Positions 17,701-24,707 of a stretch of DNA of 44,333 bases are shown piece by piece. The position numbers and the translations under genes were made by a program. Source of the DNA: Thermoflexus sp040289485. GTDB taxonomy: Bacteria; Chloroflexota; Anaerolineae; Thermoflexales; Thermoflexaceae. The notes beneath the pieces were generated by a model. The model was not told where the DNA came from and did no database searches. It saw only the letters and a list, made by a program, of their open reading frames with translations. The stretch's first letter is position 1. Every line of letters begins with the position of its first letter. The DNA lies in contig NZ_PSLG01000014.1 of the NCBI RefSeq assembly GCF_040289485.1, positions 1 to 44,333 of the forward strand, written 5' to 3'.

Positions 17701-18506
17701 GTCTGCATCGGACCGTCGAGGGAACCCGGGGCCGGGCCAGTGTAGCGGATCCGAGCCTGGAAGGTCTTGTGGGCGCAGTGCTCGCTCCACGTCTGGGCGA
17801 TGGTCTCCAATTCCACATCGGTGGGATCCCGGCCGATCCGGCGGAAATGTTCCTGAACCGCTCGCAGTTCCCAGGGGTCCAGGGCGAGGCGGCGTTGGCG
17901 GTTGAGGGCCTCGAGCGCCGCCTCCGAGGCTTCTCGGATCGGGATCACCTCGACGAGGGGGGCCAGGGAGGGCGCCGCCCGGAAGGGGGGATCCACTGGG
18001 CGATCGATGGCGAAGCGGTGGACGATCGGGTTGCTGCACAAACCCGTGGCCAGCCGCTCGAGGTCCCTCGCATCCAGGTGGCCCCACAGCAGGAAGCGGA
18101 AACCCCATGCGGCCTCCCGGATCTCGGCGAACCCCAATCGGTGGGCGGCCTGTTTCAGGCGCTCCGCTGCCGGATCCGTGACCCCCGGCCGGTAGGTCAC
18201 CTCGATCCAGTGATCGGGGGTCTCCTCAGGGGGCTCCGCCTCGGCGATGGCGAAGGACTCGGTGAGCGGGTCGATCAGCAGTTGAGCAGCTAGGCGTTGT
18301 GCATCCGACAGGGTGAGGGAGCCTCGTAGGAAACAAAGGCGTTCCACCCGACATCGCCGCAGGCCGCAGATCCCCTGGGCGTGGGCGGCCTGCACCAGGG
18401 CGCGGCCTCTGGGGTCCTCAGGGATATGGCAGCGGATCCGGATGCGCAGGATCTGTTCCCATGGCTCCCCAGCGGCCGCCCCATCCGGCGGGATGGGCGT
18501 CTCCAT
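14712..18506 (-). CDS. purL: FGAM synthase, PurS-PurS-PurL-PurQ fusion
   Basis: This 1264-residue enzyme converts FGAR to FGAM with glutamine and ATP. All subunits are in one chain. Residues about 17-85 and 96-165 are two PurS-like repeats (the second has VTDPAAERLKQAAHRLG and SNPIVHRFAI). The synthetase begins with TWSEHCAHKTF near residue 237 and includes FGGANTGVGGV, DCGAGGLSSAVGEMA and FISGKDSLHNTY. The C-terminal glutaminase starts near residue 1007 and has the nucleophile motif GICNGFQ and a late PHPEDH. A 131-base N run hides about 44 residues in the second synthetase half, where the DVSDGG-type motif is expected. The frame is the same on both sides. It is the first gene of the operon. 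Confidence 0.96.
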   Translation of the reverse strand: METPIPPDGAAAGEPWEQILRIRIRCHIPEDPRGRALVQAAHAQGICGLRRCRVERLCFLRGSLTLSDAQRLAAQLLIDPLTESFAIAEAEPPEETPDHWIEVTYRPGVTDPAAERLKQAAHRLGFAEIREAAWGFRFLLWGHLDARDLERLATGLCSNPIVHRFAIDRPVDPPFRAAPSLAPLVEVIPIREASEAALEALNRQRRLALDPWELRAVQEHFRRIGRDPTDVELETIAQTWSEHCAHKTFQARIRYTGPAPGSLDGPMQTVEIDGLLRTFIQGATERAARPWVRSAFVDNAGIIAFDEQWEVAVKVETHNHPSALEPFGGANTGVGGVIRDILGVSAQPIANLDVLCFGPLDLPPAAVPPGALHPRRVAEGVIHGIEDYGNKMGIPTVAGAIFYHPGYTANPLVFCGCIGWLPRGAHPQPNAPRPGDAVVVIGGRTGRDGLGGATFSSTGLDDRSPQEARAAVQIGHPILERQITEVILEARDEGLYHAITDCGAGGLSSAVGEMARHLGVQVDLDRVPLKYAGLRPWEIWLSESQERMVLAVPPENLPRLEAICHRHGVEMAIIGRFEATGRLRLFARGQPVADLDLEFLYRGRPRQRLEARWAPHPPPLPPPAPAPDLTNVLLRLLRHPNIASREEILRRYDHEVQGATAVKPLVGAADHGPSDGVVLVPLEAVRAEGPTPGLAVAVGLCPLYGQWDPYGMAWAAVDEAFRNLVAVGADPDRVALLDNFCWGDPKDPSTLGALVRCAQGAHDAAVAYQAPFISGKDSLHNTYRDAESRQRSIPGTLLITAVGVVPDRRRTVTMDLKAPGDWLYIVGETRAELAGSHYLEILAGARPGADRLPQPVPDALHRLRALHRAXXXXXXXXXXXXXXXXXXXXXXXXXXXXXXXXXXXXXXXXXXXXXPADDGILFSESLTRFLVEVRPEAAAAFEAQMAGHPVARLGQVTADGFLRVIGGEGTVCLALSIAELERAWRGEEAPGGHARCLARPRPAAPALRRRPRVLILCADGTNRAREAAWACAAAGGEPEIVHIRQLRSGERRLMDYAMLVLPGGFSYGDDLGAGTLWALDLRCDLGEDIARFIEDGRLVLGICNGFQALVKAGFLPGWGEEPARRSLTLAPNASGRFECRWVYLRPNPRSPCRFTEGLDGLLYCPVAHGEGRLLARDEAVLEALERQGLIALTYVDPQGRPAGYPFNPNGSQRGIAGLCNPAGNVLGLMPHPEDHIFPWQHPRHHRGESGGLGLLLFQNALRRC
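15767..15897. other. Assembly gap (131 N) inside purL
   Basis: All bases are N. The purL frame is continuous across the gap at this length, and about 44 hidden residues is what the family needs here, so the gap size is probably about right. Confidence 0.99.
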
Positions 18507-18510
18507 CGTT

Positions 18511-18530
18511 TCCCCACCTCGAAGTTGGGA
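18511..18530 (-). promoter_or_regulatory. Hairpin over the purL ribosome-binding site
   Basis: On the minus strand the bases TCCC-A-ACT and GGT-G-GGGA can pair around a TCGA loop, with one A/G mismatch. The right arm contains the GAGGTGGGG ribosome site of purL. This could lower initiation. The roughly 125-base leader upstream shows no riboswitch I recognise. Confidence 0.35.
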
Positions 18531-18640
18531 TCCGGGAACCTTCGGGTGCTGGGCGCAGCTGGGAAACGCGATGCTTTCCGTCGGCAGAGGTCCTGCGTTG
18601 CGATGCCGAGGCGTGCGTCGTACCGGTCATTTGGGGTTTA

Positions 18641-18669
18641 ATTCTAGCGGGGTTGCTGAAGACCGTCAA
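18641..18669 (-). promoter_or_regulatory. Sigma-70 promoter of the purine operon
   Basis: Read on the minus strand, TTGACG (18669-18664) and TAGAAT (18646-18641) are 17 bases apart. Transcription would start near 18634 and give a leader of about 128 bases before purL. The stretch 18670-18820 between this and the lacI promoter shows nothing I can identify. Confidence 0.75.
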
Positions 18670-18820
18670 GATTCGTAGGGGGGCGCTGGGCTTCCCCGAT
18701 GCGGACGACGGGGAGGGCATTGCGGAAGCCGGGGGAGGTCCCAGCGATCCGCAGCGTCCGCTGCCCTCTCGCCATCCCCCGGATCGGACCACCGACCGGC
18801 AGGCCCCCTCGGCCCACCCC

Positions 18821-18849
18821 TTGACAATCTGCCCCAGGATCTGTATAAT
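18821..18849 (+). promoter_or_regulatory. Consensus sigma-70 promoter of the lacI-transporter operon
   Basis: A perfect TTGACA (18821-18826) and a perfect TATAAT (18844-18849) are separated by exactly 17 bases. The start point should fall near 18856. Such a strong core promoter fits control by a repressor. Confidence 0.9.
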
Positions 18850-18855
18850 CATGAT

Positions 18856-18957
18856 ATGAAAACGCTTGCGCACAAATTAGAATTCTATATGGCCACATTA
18901 ACGATCAATAATAGAATTATTCACAGAACAGAAAAATCACTAACGGCTATATACTGA
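18856..18957 (+). CDS. Possible leaderless 33-codon upstream reading frame
   Basis: An ATG lies at 18856, six bases after the -10 element, where the transcript should begin. It opens 33 codons (starting MKTLAHKLEF) and stops at 18955-18957, 13 bases before the lacI start and in a different frame. The region is AT-rich, in which stop codons are common, so an open frame of this length is mildly unlikely by chance. It could be a leader peptide or coincidence. No family is recognisable. Confidence 0.3.
   Translation: MKTLAHKLEFYMATLTINNRIIHRTEKSLTAIY
18857..18872 (+). promoter_or_regulatory. Cre-like LacI-family operator
   Basis: The 16-mer TGAAAACGCTTGCGCA resembles LacI/CcpA-family operators, with TG and CA ends around a central CG, though its dyad symmetry is imperfect. 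It starts eight bases after the -10 element, where a bound repressor would block initiation. The regulator encoded just downstream is the obvious candidate to bind it. Confidence 0.55.
18907..18921 (+). repeat. Inverted repeat in the AT-rich lacI leader
   Basis: AATAAT and ATTATT flank AGA as a perfect six-base inverted repeat. It lies in a roughly 120-base AT-rich leader (18850-18970) that contrasts strongly with the surrounding GC-rich DNA. It could be a second protein-binding site. Confidence 0.35.
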
Positions 18958-18970
18958 ATTTAATAGTTCT

Positions 18971-19975
18971 ATGTCCAGGCCCACATTGAAAGCGATTGCA
19001 CAACAAGCAGGGGTTTCGGTGGCGACGGTTTCCCGGGCCCTGAGCGGGCGGGGGCGGGTGGATCCGGTCACGCGCCAGCGGATCCTACGGATCGCGGAGG
19101 AGTTGGGGTATGGGCCGGACATGGCCGCCCGCAGCCTGGTGTTGCGGCGTACGGAGAACGTGGGGCTTCTGATCCATGCTCTCCAGCCCCTCTCCCCCCA
19201 TACCTTCTATGGAGAGATCCTGACGGCGGTGGAGCGGGAGCTGCGGCGGCATCGCTATCATCTCCACTTCGCCGCGGTCGAGGACGAGGCCTTGCCGCCT
19301 TTGATCAAAGAGAACCGGGTGGACGGTCTGCTCCTGGTGGGCTGCGATCTGCCCGCCACCCTGATCCGTTCCTTAAAGGACCGGGGCGTCCCCCTGGTGC
19401 TGGTGGACAACCACCTCCCGGGGATCGACAGCGTCTTCACCGACAACGTCGGCGGGGCCTTCCAGGCCACCGCGCACCTGATCCGTCTCGGCCACCGCCG
19501 GATCGCCTTCGTCGCCGAGACCCTGGACAACCTGAGTTTCCGGGAGCGGTTCGAGGGCTACCGCCAGGCCCTCGAGGCCCATGGCCTCCCCTTCGATCCC
19601 GCCCTCGTGGCGGAGGGCGAGCGGGGGTTTGAGGGGGGGTCCGTGGCGATGCAGCGCCTGTTGGAGCGGGCCCGGCCCACCGCCGTGGTGGCCGCCAACG
19701 ACCCCACCGCAGCCAGCGCCATGCGGGCGATCCGCGCCTATGGCCTCCGCGTCCCTGACGACATCGCCGTGGTCGGCTTCGACGACGATCCGCTGGCGGT
19801 GCACACCGATCCTCCCCTCACCACCATGCGGGTCTTCCGACCCAAGATGGCTGCCCTGGCTGTCGCACGGCTGTTGGATCTCATCCAGCATCCCGAGCAA
19901 CCTGCCCTCCACATTCGCATGGAAACCCAACTGATCATCCGCCAGTCGTGCGGGAGCCCTCCGATTCCATCCTGA
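18971..19975 (+). CDS. LacI family transcriptional regulator
   Basis: The 334-residue protein has the LacI-family layout. The N-terminal helix-turn-helix reads TLKAIAQQAGVSVATVSRALSG with a hinge helix (PDMAARSLV), followed by a periplasmic-binding-protein-like ligand domain with DGLLLVGCD, VDNHLPGIDSVFTDN, RRIAFVAE and VVGFDDDPLA. It is the first gene of a long operon with an oligopeptide-class transporter, GH130 and GH5 genes, so it probably senses an imported oligosaccharide and represses its own promoter. No ribosome site is visible before ATG 18971. The gap to the next gene is 17 bases. Confidence 0.95.
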   Translation: MSRPTLKAIAQQAGVSVATVSRALSGRGRVDPVTRQRILRIAEELGYGPDMAARSLVLRRTENVGLLIHALQPLSPHTFYGEILTAVERELRRHRYHLHFAAVEDEALPPLIKENRVDGLLLVGCDLPATLIRSLKDRGVPLVLVDNHLPGIDSVFTDNVGGAFQATAHLIRLGHRRIAFVAETLDNLSFRERFEGYRQALEAHGLPFDPALVAEGERGFEGGSVAMQRLLERARPTAVVAANDPTAASAMRAIRAYGLRVPDDIAVVGFDDDPLAVHTDPPLTTMRVFRPKMAALAVARLLDLIQHPEQPALHIRMETQLIIRQSCGSPPIPS

Positions 19976-19992
19976 AGGAGAGGAGGTTCGCC

Positions 19993-21789
19993 ATGTCCCG
20001 ACGGTTCGGCCTCCCCACGGTAGGGTTCTTCGGGCTTGCGGCGCTGGCCTTGGCCTTGGGGGCCTGTGCGCCCGCTCCCACCCCGACCCCGCCCACCCCT
20101 GTCGTGATCGAGAAAGAGGTCACCCCGACCGCCGCCCCGCGCCCCCGTGAGTTCGTTCTGGGCACCGGCTGGGAGGTCCCACCCGCCTATCATGGCAACC
20201 CCTTCGCCCCGGGCGGGGTCGGCGGGGCCTGGTGGTTCGTCTTCCAGCCGCTGCTCATCTACATCCCGGCCACCGGCGAGGCCCTCCCCAGCCTGGCGGA
20301 GTCCTTCCAGGAGGCCCCGGATCGCATCACCTTCCGGCTGCGCCAGACCGGCTGGTCGGACGGAACTCCCTTCACCAGCAAGGATGTGTGGGCCTCCTTC
20401 GTCCTGATGCGCTTGATGTGGAACTGGCCCGGCGAGGTGGACCGGGTGGAGACGCCCGATGACCGGACGGCGGTCATCGTCTGGAAGCAGCCCCTCGCCA
20501 ACCCCAAGGCCCTCCTCAGCAGCGCCCCCATTCTGGTCAACACCAAAGCCTATGGGAAGTTCGCCGAGGAAGCCGCCCAATGGCTGGGCCGGACCGGCCC
20601 GGAGGCCGAGGAGGCGTTAAATAAAGTCCGTCAGGAGGTCTCCAACTTCAAGCCGGAGAAGCCTATCGCCATCGGCCCATATCAGGTGGAGAGCGTCAGC
20701 GCCTCAGAGATGATTCTGACGAAGAACCCCCACCACTACGCCGCCGGGCAGATCGCCATTGACCGCATCCGCTTCCTGCGTTGGACCTCCAACGAGGTGA
20801 TGTGGGCCTTCCATCTGGCCGGGGAGCTGGACGCCAGCCACGCCGCCGCCCCCAAGGATGTGGCCGACCAGATCCTGCAGCGCCAGCCCAAGACCCGCCT
20901 CCACCTGGTCACGGATCTCTCGGAGTTCGCCCTGCTCTTCAACCTCCGCAAGGCGCCCTTCAACGACGTCCGCTTCCGCCGGGCCCTTGCCTATCTCATC
21001 GACCGCGACAAGGTCCGGGAGGTGGCCTACTTCGCCGGCCTGACCAGCGCCCCTTACTCCCATGGCGTCCTCAAGTCCTTTGAGGAGCGGTGGCTGGGGA
21101 AGGATTTCCTGGCCTCCCTCACCGCTTACAACCCGGACCCGGCCAAGGCGGAGGCCTTGCTGACCGAGATGGGCTGGCGGAAGGGCCCGGACGGCAAGTG
21201 GCGGGATCCCAGCGGGCGGACGCCCGAGTTTGAGATCCTGGCCCAGGCCGGGGCCACCGACTGGGTGCTGGCCGCCGAGGCCATCGCCACCCAACTCAAT
21301 GGGCAGGGCTTCCAGGTCCGCGCCCGGGCGGTGGAGCCGGGCGTGTATCCCACCACCCTGCGGGGGGGCCAGTTCGACATGGCCATCCAGTTCGGCAGCG
21401 CCTGGTGGGGCACCGCCCACCCTCACACGGGCTACTACCGGCTCTATCAGGGGGAGGCGGCCGAGTTCACCGGGGCGAAGGATCTCATGAAGACCGCCAA
21501 GGGCCCCCAGGGCGAAGAGGTGGATGTCGCCCAGGCCCTGGATCGCCTCCTCAAGGAGCCCGATCCGGAGCGCCAGAAGGCCATCGTCCGCCAACTGGCC
21601 TGGATCACCAACGAGAACCTGCCGGCCCTCAGCCTGCTGGAGAAGCGGCTGATGATCTTCCACGTGGACGGTGTCCGGGTGACCGGGTGGCCAGCGGAGA
21701 ACGACCCGCTGTGGACGGTGGCCCCGGGGGCCATCGAGCGGTTCTACGCCCATCTGCTGATCCAGGGTATCCTGAAGCCGGCCCCCTGA
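19993..21789 (+). CDS. ABC transporter substrate-binding lipoprotein, family 5
   Basis: This 598-residue lipoprotein is the extracytoplasmic binding component of an oligopeptide-class ABC importer. The signal peptide ends in a lipobox (LALALGAC), followed by a Pro-Thr linker. Family 5 segments appear in normal order: LPSLAESFQEAPDR, TFRLRQTGWSDGTPF with SKDVWASF, then GPYQVESVSASEMI, FNLRKAPFNDVRFRRAL and YNPDPAKAEALL. Family members bind peptides, but several bind beta-mannosides or cellooligosaccharides, as reported for Thermotoga. The GH130 and GH5 genes in the operon favour a sugar here. ATG 19993 has AGGAGG seven bases upstream; earlier in-frame codons belong to the lacI tail region. Confidence 0.93.
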   Translation: MSRRFGLPTVGFFGLAALALALGACAPAPTPTPPTPVVIEKEVTPTAAPRPREFVLGTGWEVPPAYHGNPFAPGGVGGAWWFVFQPLLIYIPATGEALPSLAESFQEAPDRITFRLRQTGWSDGTPFTSKDVWASFVLMRLMWNWPGEVDRVETPDDRTAVIVWKQPLANPKALLSSAPILVNTKAYGKFAEEAAQWLGRTGPEAEEALNKVRQEVSNFKPEKPIAIGPYQVESVSASEMILTKNPHHYAAGQIAIDRIRFLRWTSNEVMWAFHLAGELDASHAAAPKDVADQILQRQPKTRLHLVTDLSEFALLFNLRKAPFNDVRFRRALAYLIDRDKVREVAYFAGLTSAPYSHGVLKSFEERWLGKDFLASLTAYNPDPAKAEALLTEMGWRKGPDGKWRDPSGRTPEFEILAQAGATDWVLAAEAIATQLNGQGFQVRARAVEPGVYPTTLRGGQFDMAIQFGSAWWGTAHPHTGYYRLYQGEAAEFTGAKDLMKTAKGPQGEEVDVAQALDRLLKEPDPERQKAIVRQLAWITNENLPALSLLEKRLMIFHVDGVRVTGWPAENDPLWTVAPGAIERFYAHLLIQGILKPAP

Positions 21790-21808
21790 AGGGGCCGCGG
21801 GAAGGCCG

Positions 21809-21836
21809 GGGCGGGGCGCCCGCCGGCGCCCCGCCC
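21809..21836 (+). promoter_or_regulatory. Strong intercistronic hairpin after the binding-protein gene
   Basis: A perfect 12-base-pair GC stem (21809-21820 with 21825-21836) closes a CGCC tetraloop between the binding-protein and first permease genes. No T-tract follows, so it is probably not a full terminator. Such hairpins can protect the upstream message and make the binding protein more abundant than the permeases. Confidence 0.7.
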
Positions 21837-21857
21837 GGGGGCCGATCGGAGCGGGCG

Positions 21858-22844
21858 ATGCGTGGGATCCGGCGGGTGTTCCTGGCGGTGTTCACCATCT
21901 GGCTGGTGGCCACCCTCACCTTCGTGGTGGTCGAGCGGGCGCCCGGCGATGTTTTCTATTTGATGGCCCAAGAGATCGCCCAGGCCCGTGGGATCTCCAT
22001 CGAGGTGGCCTACGCCCAGGTGCGTAGCATGATCGGCTACGACCCCACCCGCCCCCTCTGGGACCGCTACTGGGAGTGGCTAGGGGGGTTGTTGCGGGGG
22101 AACCTGGGCTTCTCTTACTTCTACCGTATCTCTGTGAACCAGATCCTCTTCCAGGCCCTGCCCTGGACGGTCTTCGTCCTCTCGGTCGCCCTCCTTCTCA
22201 GTTTCGGCATCGGCGTCATGCTGGGCCTGGTGATCGCCGTCCGCCGGCGTACCTGGCTGGATCCTTTGATCACCGGCTACGCCTCCCTCACCGATGCCAC
22301 GCCGGATTACCTCACCGCGCTGCTGCTGCTGATCCTCTTCGCCCTGAACTTGAAATGGTTCCCCTCTAAGGGCGCCTACGACAGCAGCCTGACCCCCGGG
22401 TTCAACCTCCCCTTCCTGCTGAGCGTGTTTCACCATGCGACGCTGCCCATCCTCGCCTACACCCTGGAGAACCTGGGGGCCTGGGCCCTGGCGATGAAGG
22501 GGAGCGCGGTCTCCGTCCTGGGGGAGGATTTCATCGCCTTCGCCCGGGCACGGGGGCTGAAAGAGCGCCGCATCCTCACCCATTACGTCGGCCGCAACGC
22601 CATCTTGCCCCTGGTCACCGGGCTGGCCCTGGGCTTCGGCGGGATGTTCGGAGGCTCGGTGTTGATCGAGACGGTCTTCCACTACCCGGGGATCGGCTGG
22701 TTCTTCAAGTTCGCCCTGGACCACCGGGATTACGGGATGATGCGAGGGCTGTTGATCCTGACCACCGTGGCCATCGTCACGGCGAACCTCATCACCGACC
22801 TCGTTTACCCCTGGCTGGACCCCCGCATCCGGATGGAGGGTTGA
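21858..22844 (+). CDS. ABC transporter permease, DppB/OppB type
   Basis: The 328-residue inner-membrane protein is the first permease of the importer. It has an N-terminal membrane segment (VFLAVFTIWLVATLTFVVV) followed by the AxGD-like ERAPGD, the long periplasmic segment typical of DppB-type proteins, and five more hydrophobic segments. The EAA-like coupling loop reads FIAFARARGLKERRIL. The start ATG 21858 follows GGAG. It lies one base before the second permease gene. Confidence 0.93.
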   Translation: MRGIRRVFLAVFTIWLVATLTFVVVERAPGDVFYLMAQEIAQARGISIEVAYAQVRSMIGYDPTRPLWDRYWEWLGGLLRGNLGFSYFYRISVNQILFQALPWTVFVLSVALLLSFGIGVMLGLVIAVRRRTWLDPLITGYASLTDATPDYLTALLLLILFALNLKWFPSKGAYDSSLTPGFNLPFLLSVFHHATLPILAYTLENLGAWALAMKGSAVSVLGEDFIAFARARGLKERRILTHYVGRNAILPLVTGLALGFGGMFGGSVLIETVFHYPGIGWFFKFALDHRDYGMMRGLLILTTVAIVTANLITDLVYPWLDPRIRMEG

Positions 22845-22845
22845 G

Positions 22846-23706
22846 ATGGGGGCCTTCCTGAGCGACCTCCTCCACGCGCTGCAGGGGAACCGGCGGGCCG
22901 CCGTGGGCGGCCTGATCCTGGCCGGCTATCTGCTGGCCGCCCTCCTGGGGCCGGCCCTCATCCCTCTGGACCCCACTATGAAATACGCCGAGCGGTTCCG
23001 CCCACCTTCCCTTGCCCATCCCTTGGGGACCGATTACGCGGGCCGGGACGTGCTGGCCCAGATCGTCCACGGCTCCCGGGACGTGCTGGCCATCGCGGTG
23101 CTCACCGCCCTCTTCACCACGGCCATGGCGGTGGGGATCGGGGCCCTCTCGGGCTACTCCGGCGGGGCGCTGGATGCCCTCCTCATGCTGCTGACCAACA
23201 TCCAACTCACCGTGCCGGCCGTCCCGGTTTACCTCCTGATCGGATCGGTGTTCCAGGTCCGGGACCCCCTGGGGTTCGCGGCGCTGATCAGCCTGTGGAT
23301 GTGGGGGCCGCTGGCCCGCGCCGTCCGCTCCCAGATCCTCTCCCTCAAAGAGCGGGAGTTCATCGAGGCGGCCCGCGTGCTGGGCCTGGGGACCTCCCAC
23401 ATCCTGTTGCGCGAGCTCTTCCCCAACTTGACTCCCTTTGTGGTCATCCACTTCATCCGGATTATGCGGGACGCCATCACGGCCAGCGTGGGGCTGATCT
23501 TTCTGGGGCTGGCCCCCTTCTCCCCCACCAACTGGGGAACGATGTTGAACCTAGCGGTGTTCCAGACCGGCGCCATCTACATCCCCAACGCGCTCCACTA
23601 TGTGCTCGCGCCGATGGCGGTGATCGTCCTTTTCCAGCTGGGAGCGATTTTCTTCGCCCACGGCCTGGATGAGATCCTCAACCCCCGTCTCCGCGCGCCG
23701 TCATGA
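22846..23706 (+). CDS. ABC transporter permease, DppC/OppC type
   Basis: The 286-residue inner-membrane protein is the second permease. It has an N-terminal membrane helix, the conserved HPLGTDYAGRDVLAQIVHG motif of the DppC group, a cytoplasmic EAA loop (FIEAARVLGLGTSHI) and GLIFLGLAPFSPTNWGTML near the end. Its stop overlaps the first ATPase start (ATGA), indicating translational coupling. Confidence 0.94.
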   Translation: MGAFLSDLLHALQGNRRAAVGGLILAGYLLAALLGPALIPLDPTMKYAERFRPPSLAHPLGTDYAGRDVLAQIVHGSRDVLAIAVLTALFTTAMAVGIGALSGYSGGALDALLMLLTNIQLTVPAVPVYLLIGSVFQVRDPLGFAALISLWMWGPLARAVRSQILSLKEREFIEAARVLGLGTSHILLRELFPNLTPFVVIHFIRIMRDAITASVGLIFLGLAPFSPTNWGTMLNLAVFQTGAIYIPNALHYVLAPMAVIVLFQLGAIFFAHGLDEILNPRLRAPS

Positions 23707-24707
23707 AGCCGTTGCTGCAGGTCCGGGATCTGCAGGTGACGTTCGATCTGGGGCGGCATGGGCGCCTGGTGGCCGTCGACGGCGTTTCCTTCGACCTGGG
23801 GCAGGGGGAGTTCGTCGCCCTGGTGGGGGAGAGCGGGAGCGGCAAAAGCACCACCGCCCTGGCCCTGATCCGCCTGGTCCCCCCGCCCGGCTATATCTCT
23901 GGAGGCCAGTTGGGGTGGTGGGGCCCGGAGGGGGAGGGCCCTGTGGACCTCCTTCGCCTGAGCCCGGGGCAGATGCGGGAGCGCCGCTGGCGGGAGATCG
24001 CCATGGTCTTCCAGGGGGCCCAGAACGCCCTGAACCCGGTGATGCGCATCGCCGAGCAGATGGTCGAGACGGTGCGGGCCCATTCCGCCGTGTCCCGCGG
24101 CGAGATCATCGAGCGGGCCGCCCGCTGCCTGCGCATGGTCCGCCTCGAGCCCTCGCGGGTGCTCCGGTCCTATCCCCACGAGTTGAGCGGGGGGATGCGC
24201 CAGCGGGTGCTGATCGCTATGAGTTTGCTGATGAGCCCCCGCCTGCTCATCCTGGACGAGCCCACCACGGCGCTGGACGTGATCACCCAGGCCCACATCC
24301 TGGAGATCCTGCGCGAGATCCACGCGCAACTGGGTCTGACGATGCTGCTTTTGACCCACGACCTGGCCGTGGTGGCCAAGACCGCCCAGCGGGTGCTGAT
24401 CATGTATGCCGGCCGGATCGTGGAGGAGGCGCCCACCGAGGCCCTCTTCGAAGCGCCTTACCATCCATACACCCGGGGCCTGTTGCAGGCGGTGCCCACC
24501 CTTGTCGGGGATCTGGGGACGAAGCGCCCGATCCCGGGCGCGCCCCCGGACCTCCGGGACCCGCCCCCGGGGTGCCGCTTCCATCCGCGCTGCCCCTACG
24601 CCGATGCGCGCTGCCGGGCGGCCGAGCCGGCCTTGGAGGAGGTCGGCGGCCGCCGGGTGGCCTGTCATCACTGGCAGCGGATCGCCGCGTCCGGGAGGCC
24701 GGGATGA
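23703..24707 (+). CDS. ABC transporter ATPase, DppD/OppD type
   Basis: The 334-residue ATPase energises the importer. It has Walker A GESGSGKST, the Q-loop MVFQGAQNALNPVM, the signature LSGGMRQRV, Walker B LLILDEPTTALD and the H-loop LTHDLAVV. The C-terminal oligopeptide-type extension contains GCRFHPRCPYADARC plus a later Cys, the four-cysteine pattern found in many DppD/F proteins. Both ends overlap neighbouring genes by four bases. Confidence 0.96.
   Translation: MKPLLQVRDLQVTFDLGRHGRLVAVDGVSFDLGQGEFVALVGESGSGKSTTALALIRLVPPPGYISGGQLGWWGPEGEGPVDLLRLSPGQMRERRWREIAMVFQGAQNALNPVMRIAEQMVETVRAHSAVSRGEIIERAARCLRMVRLEPSRVLRSYPHELSGGMRQRVLIAMSLLMSPRLLILDEPTTALDVITQAHILEILREIHAQLGLTMLLLTHDLAVVAKTAQRVLIMYAGRIVEEAPTEALFEAPYHPYTRGLLQAVPTLVGDLGTKRPIPGAPPDLRDPPPGCRFHPRCPYADARCRAAEPALEEVGGRRVACHHWQRIAASGRPG

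Noticed and set aside
18507..18634. Purine or PRPP riboswitch in the purL leader
   Set aside because: I could not find a conserved aptamer core. Only a small hairpin over the ribosome site is visible.
22080..22724. Minus-strand frame opposite the first permease gene
   Set aside because: Gln/Glu/Gly-rich shadow without hydrophobic or catalytic features, antisense to a clear permease.
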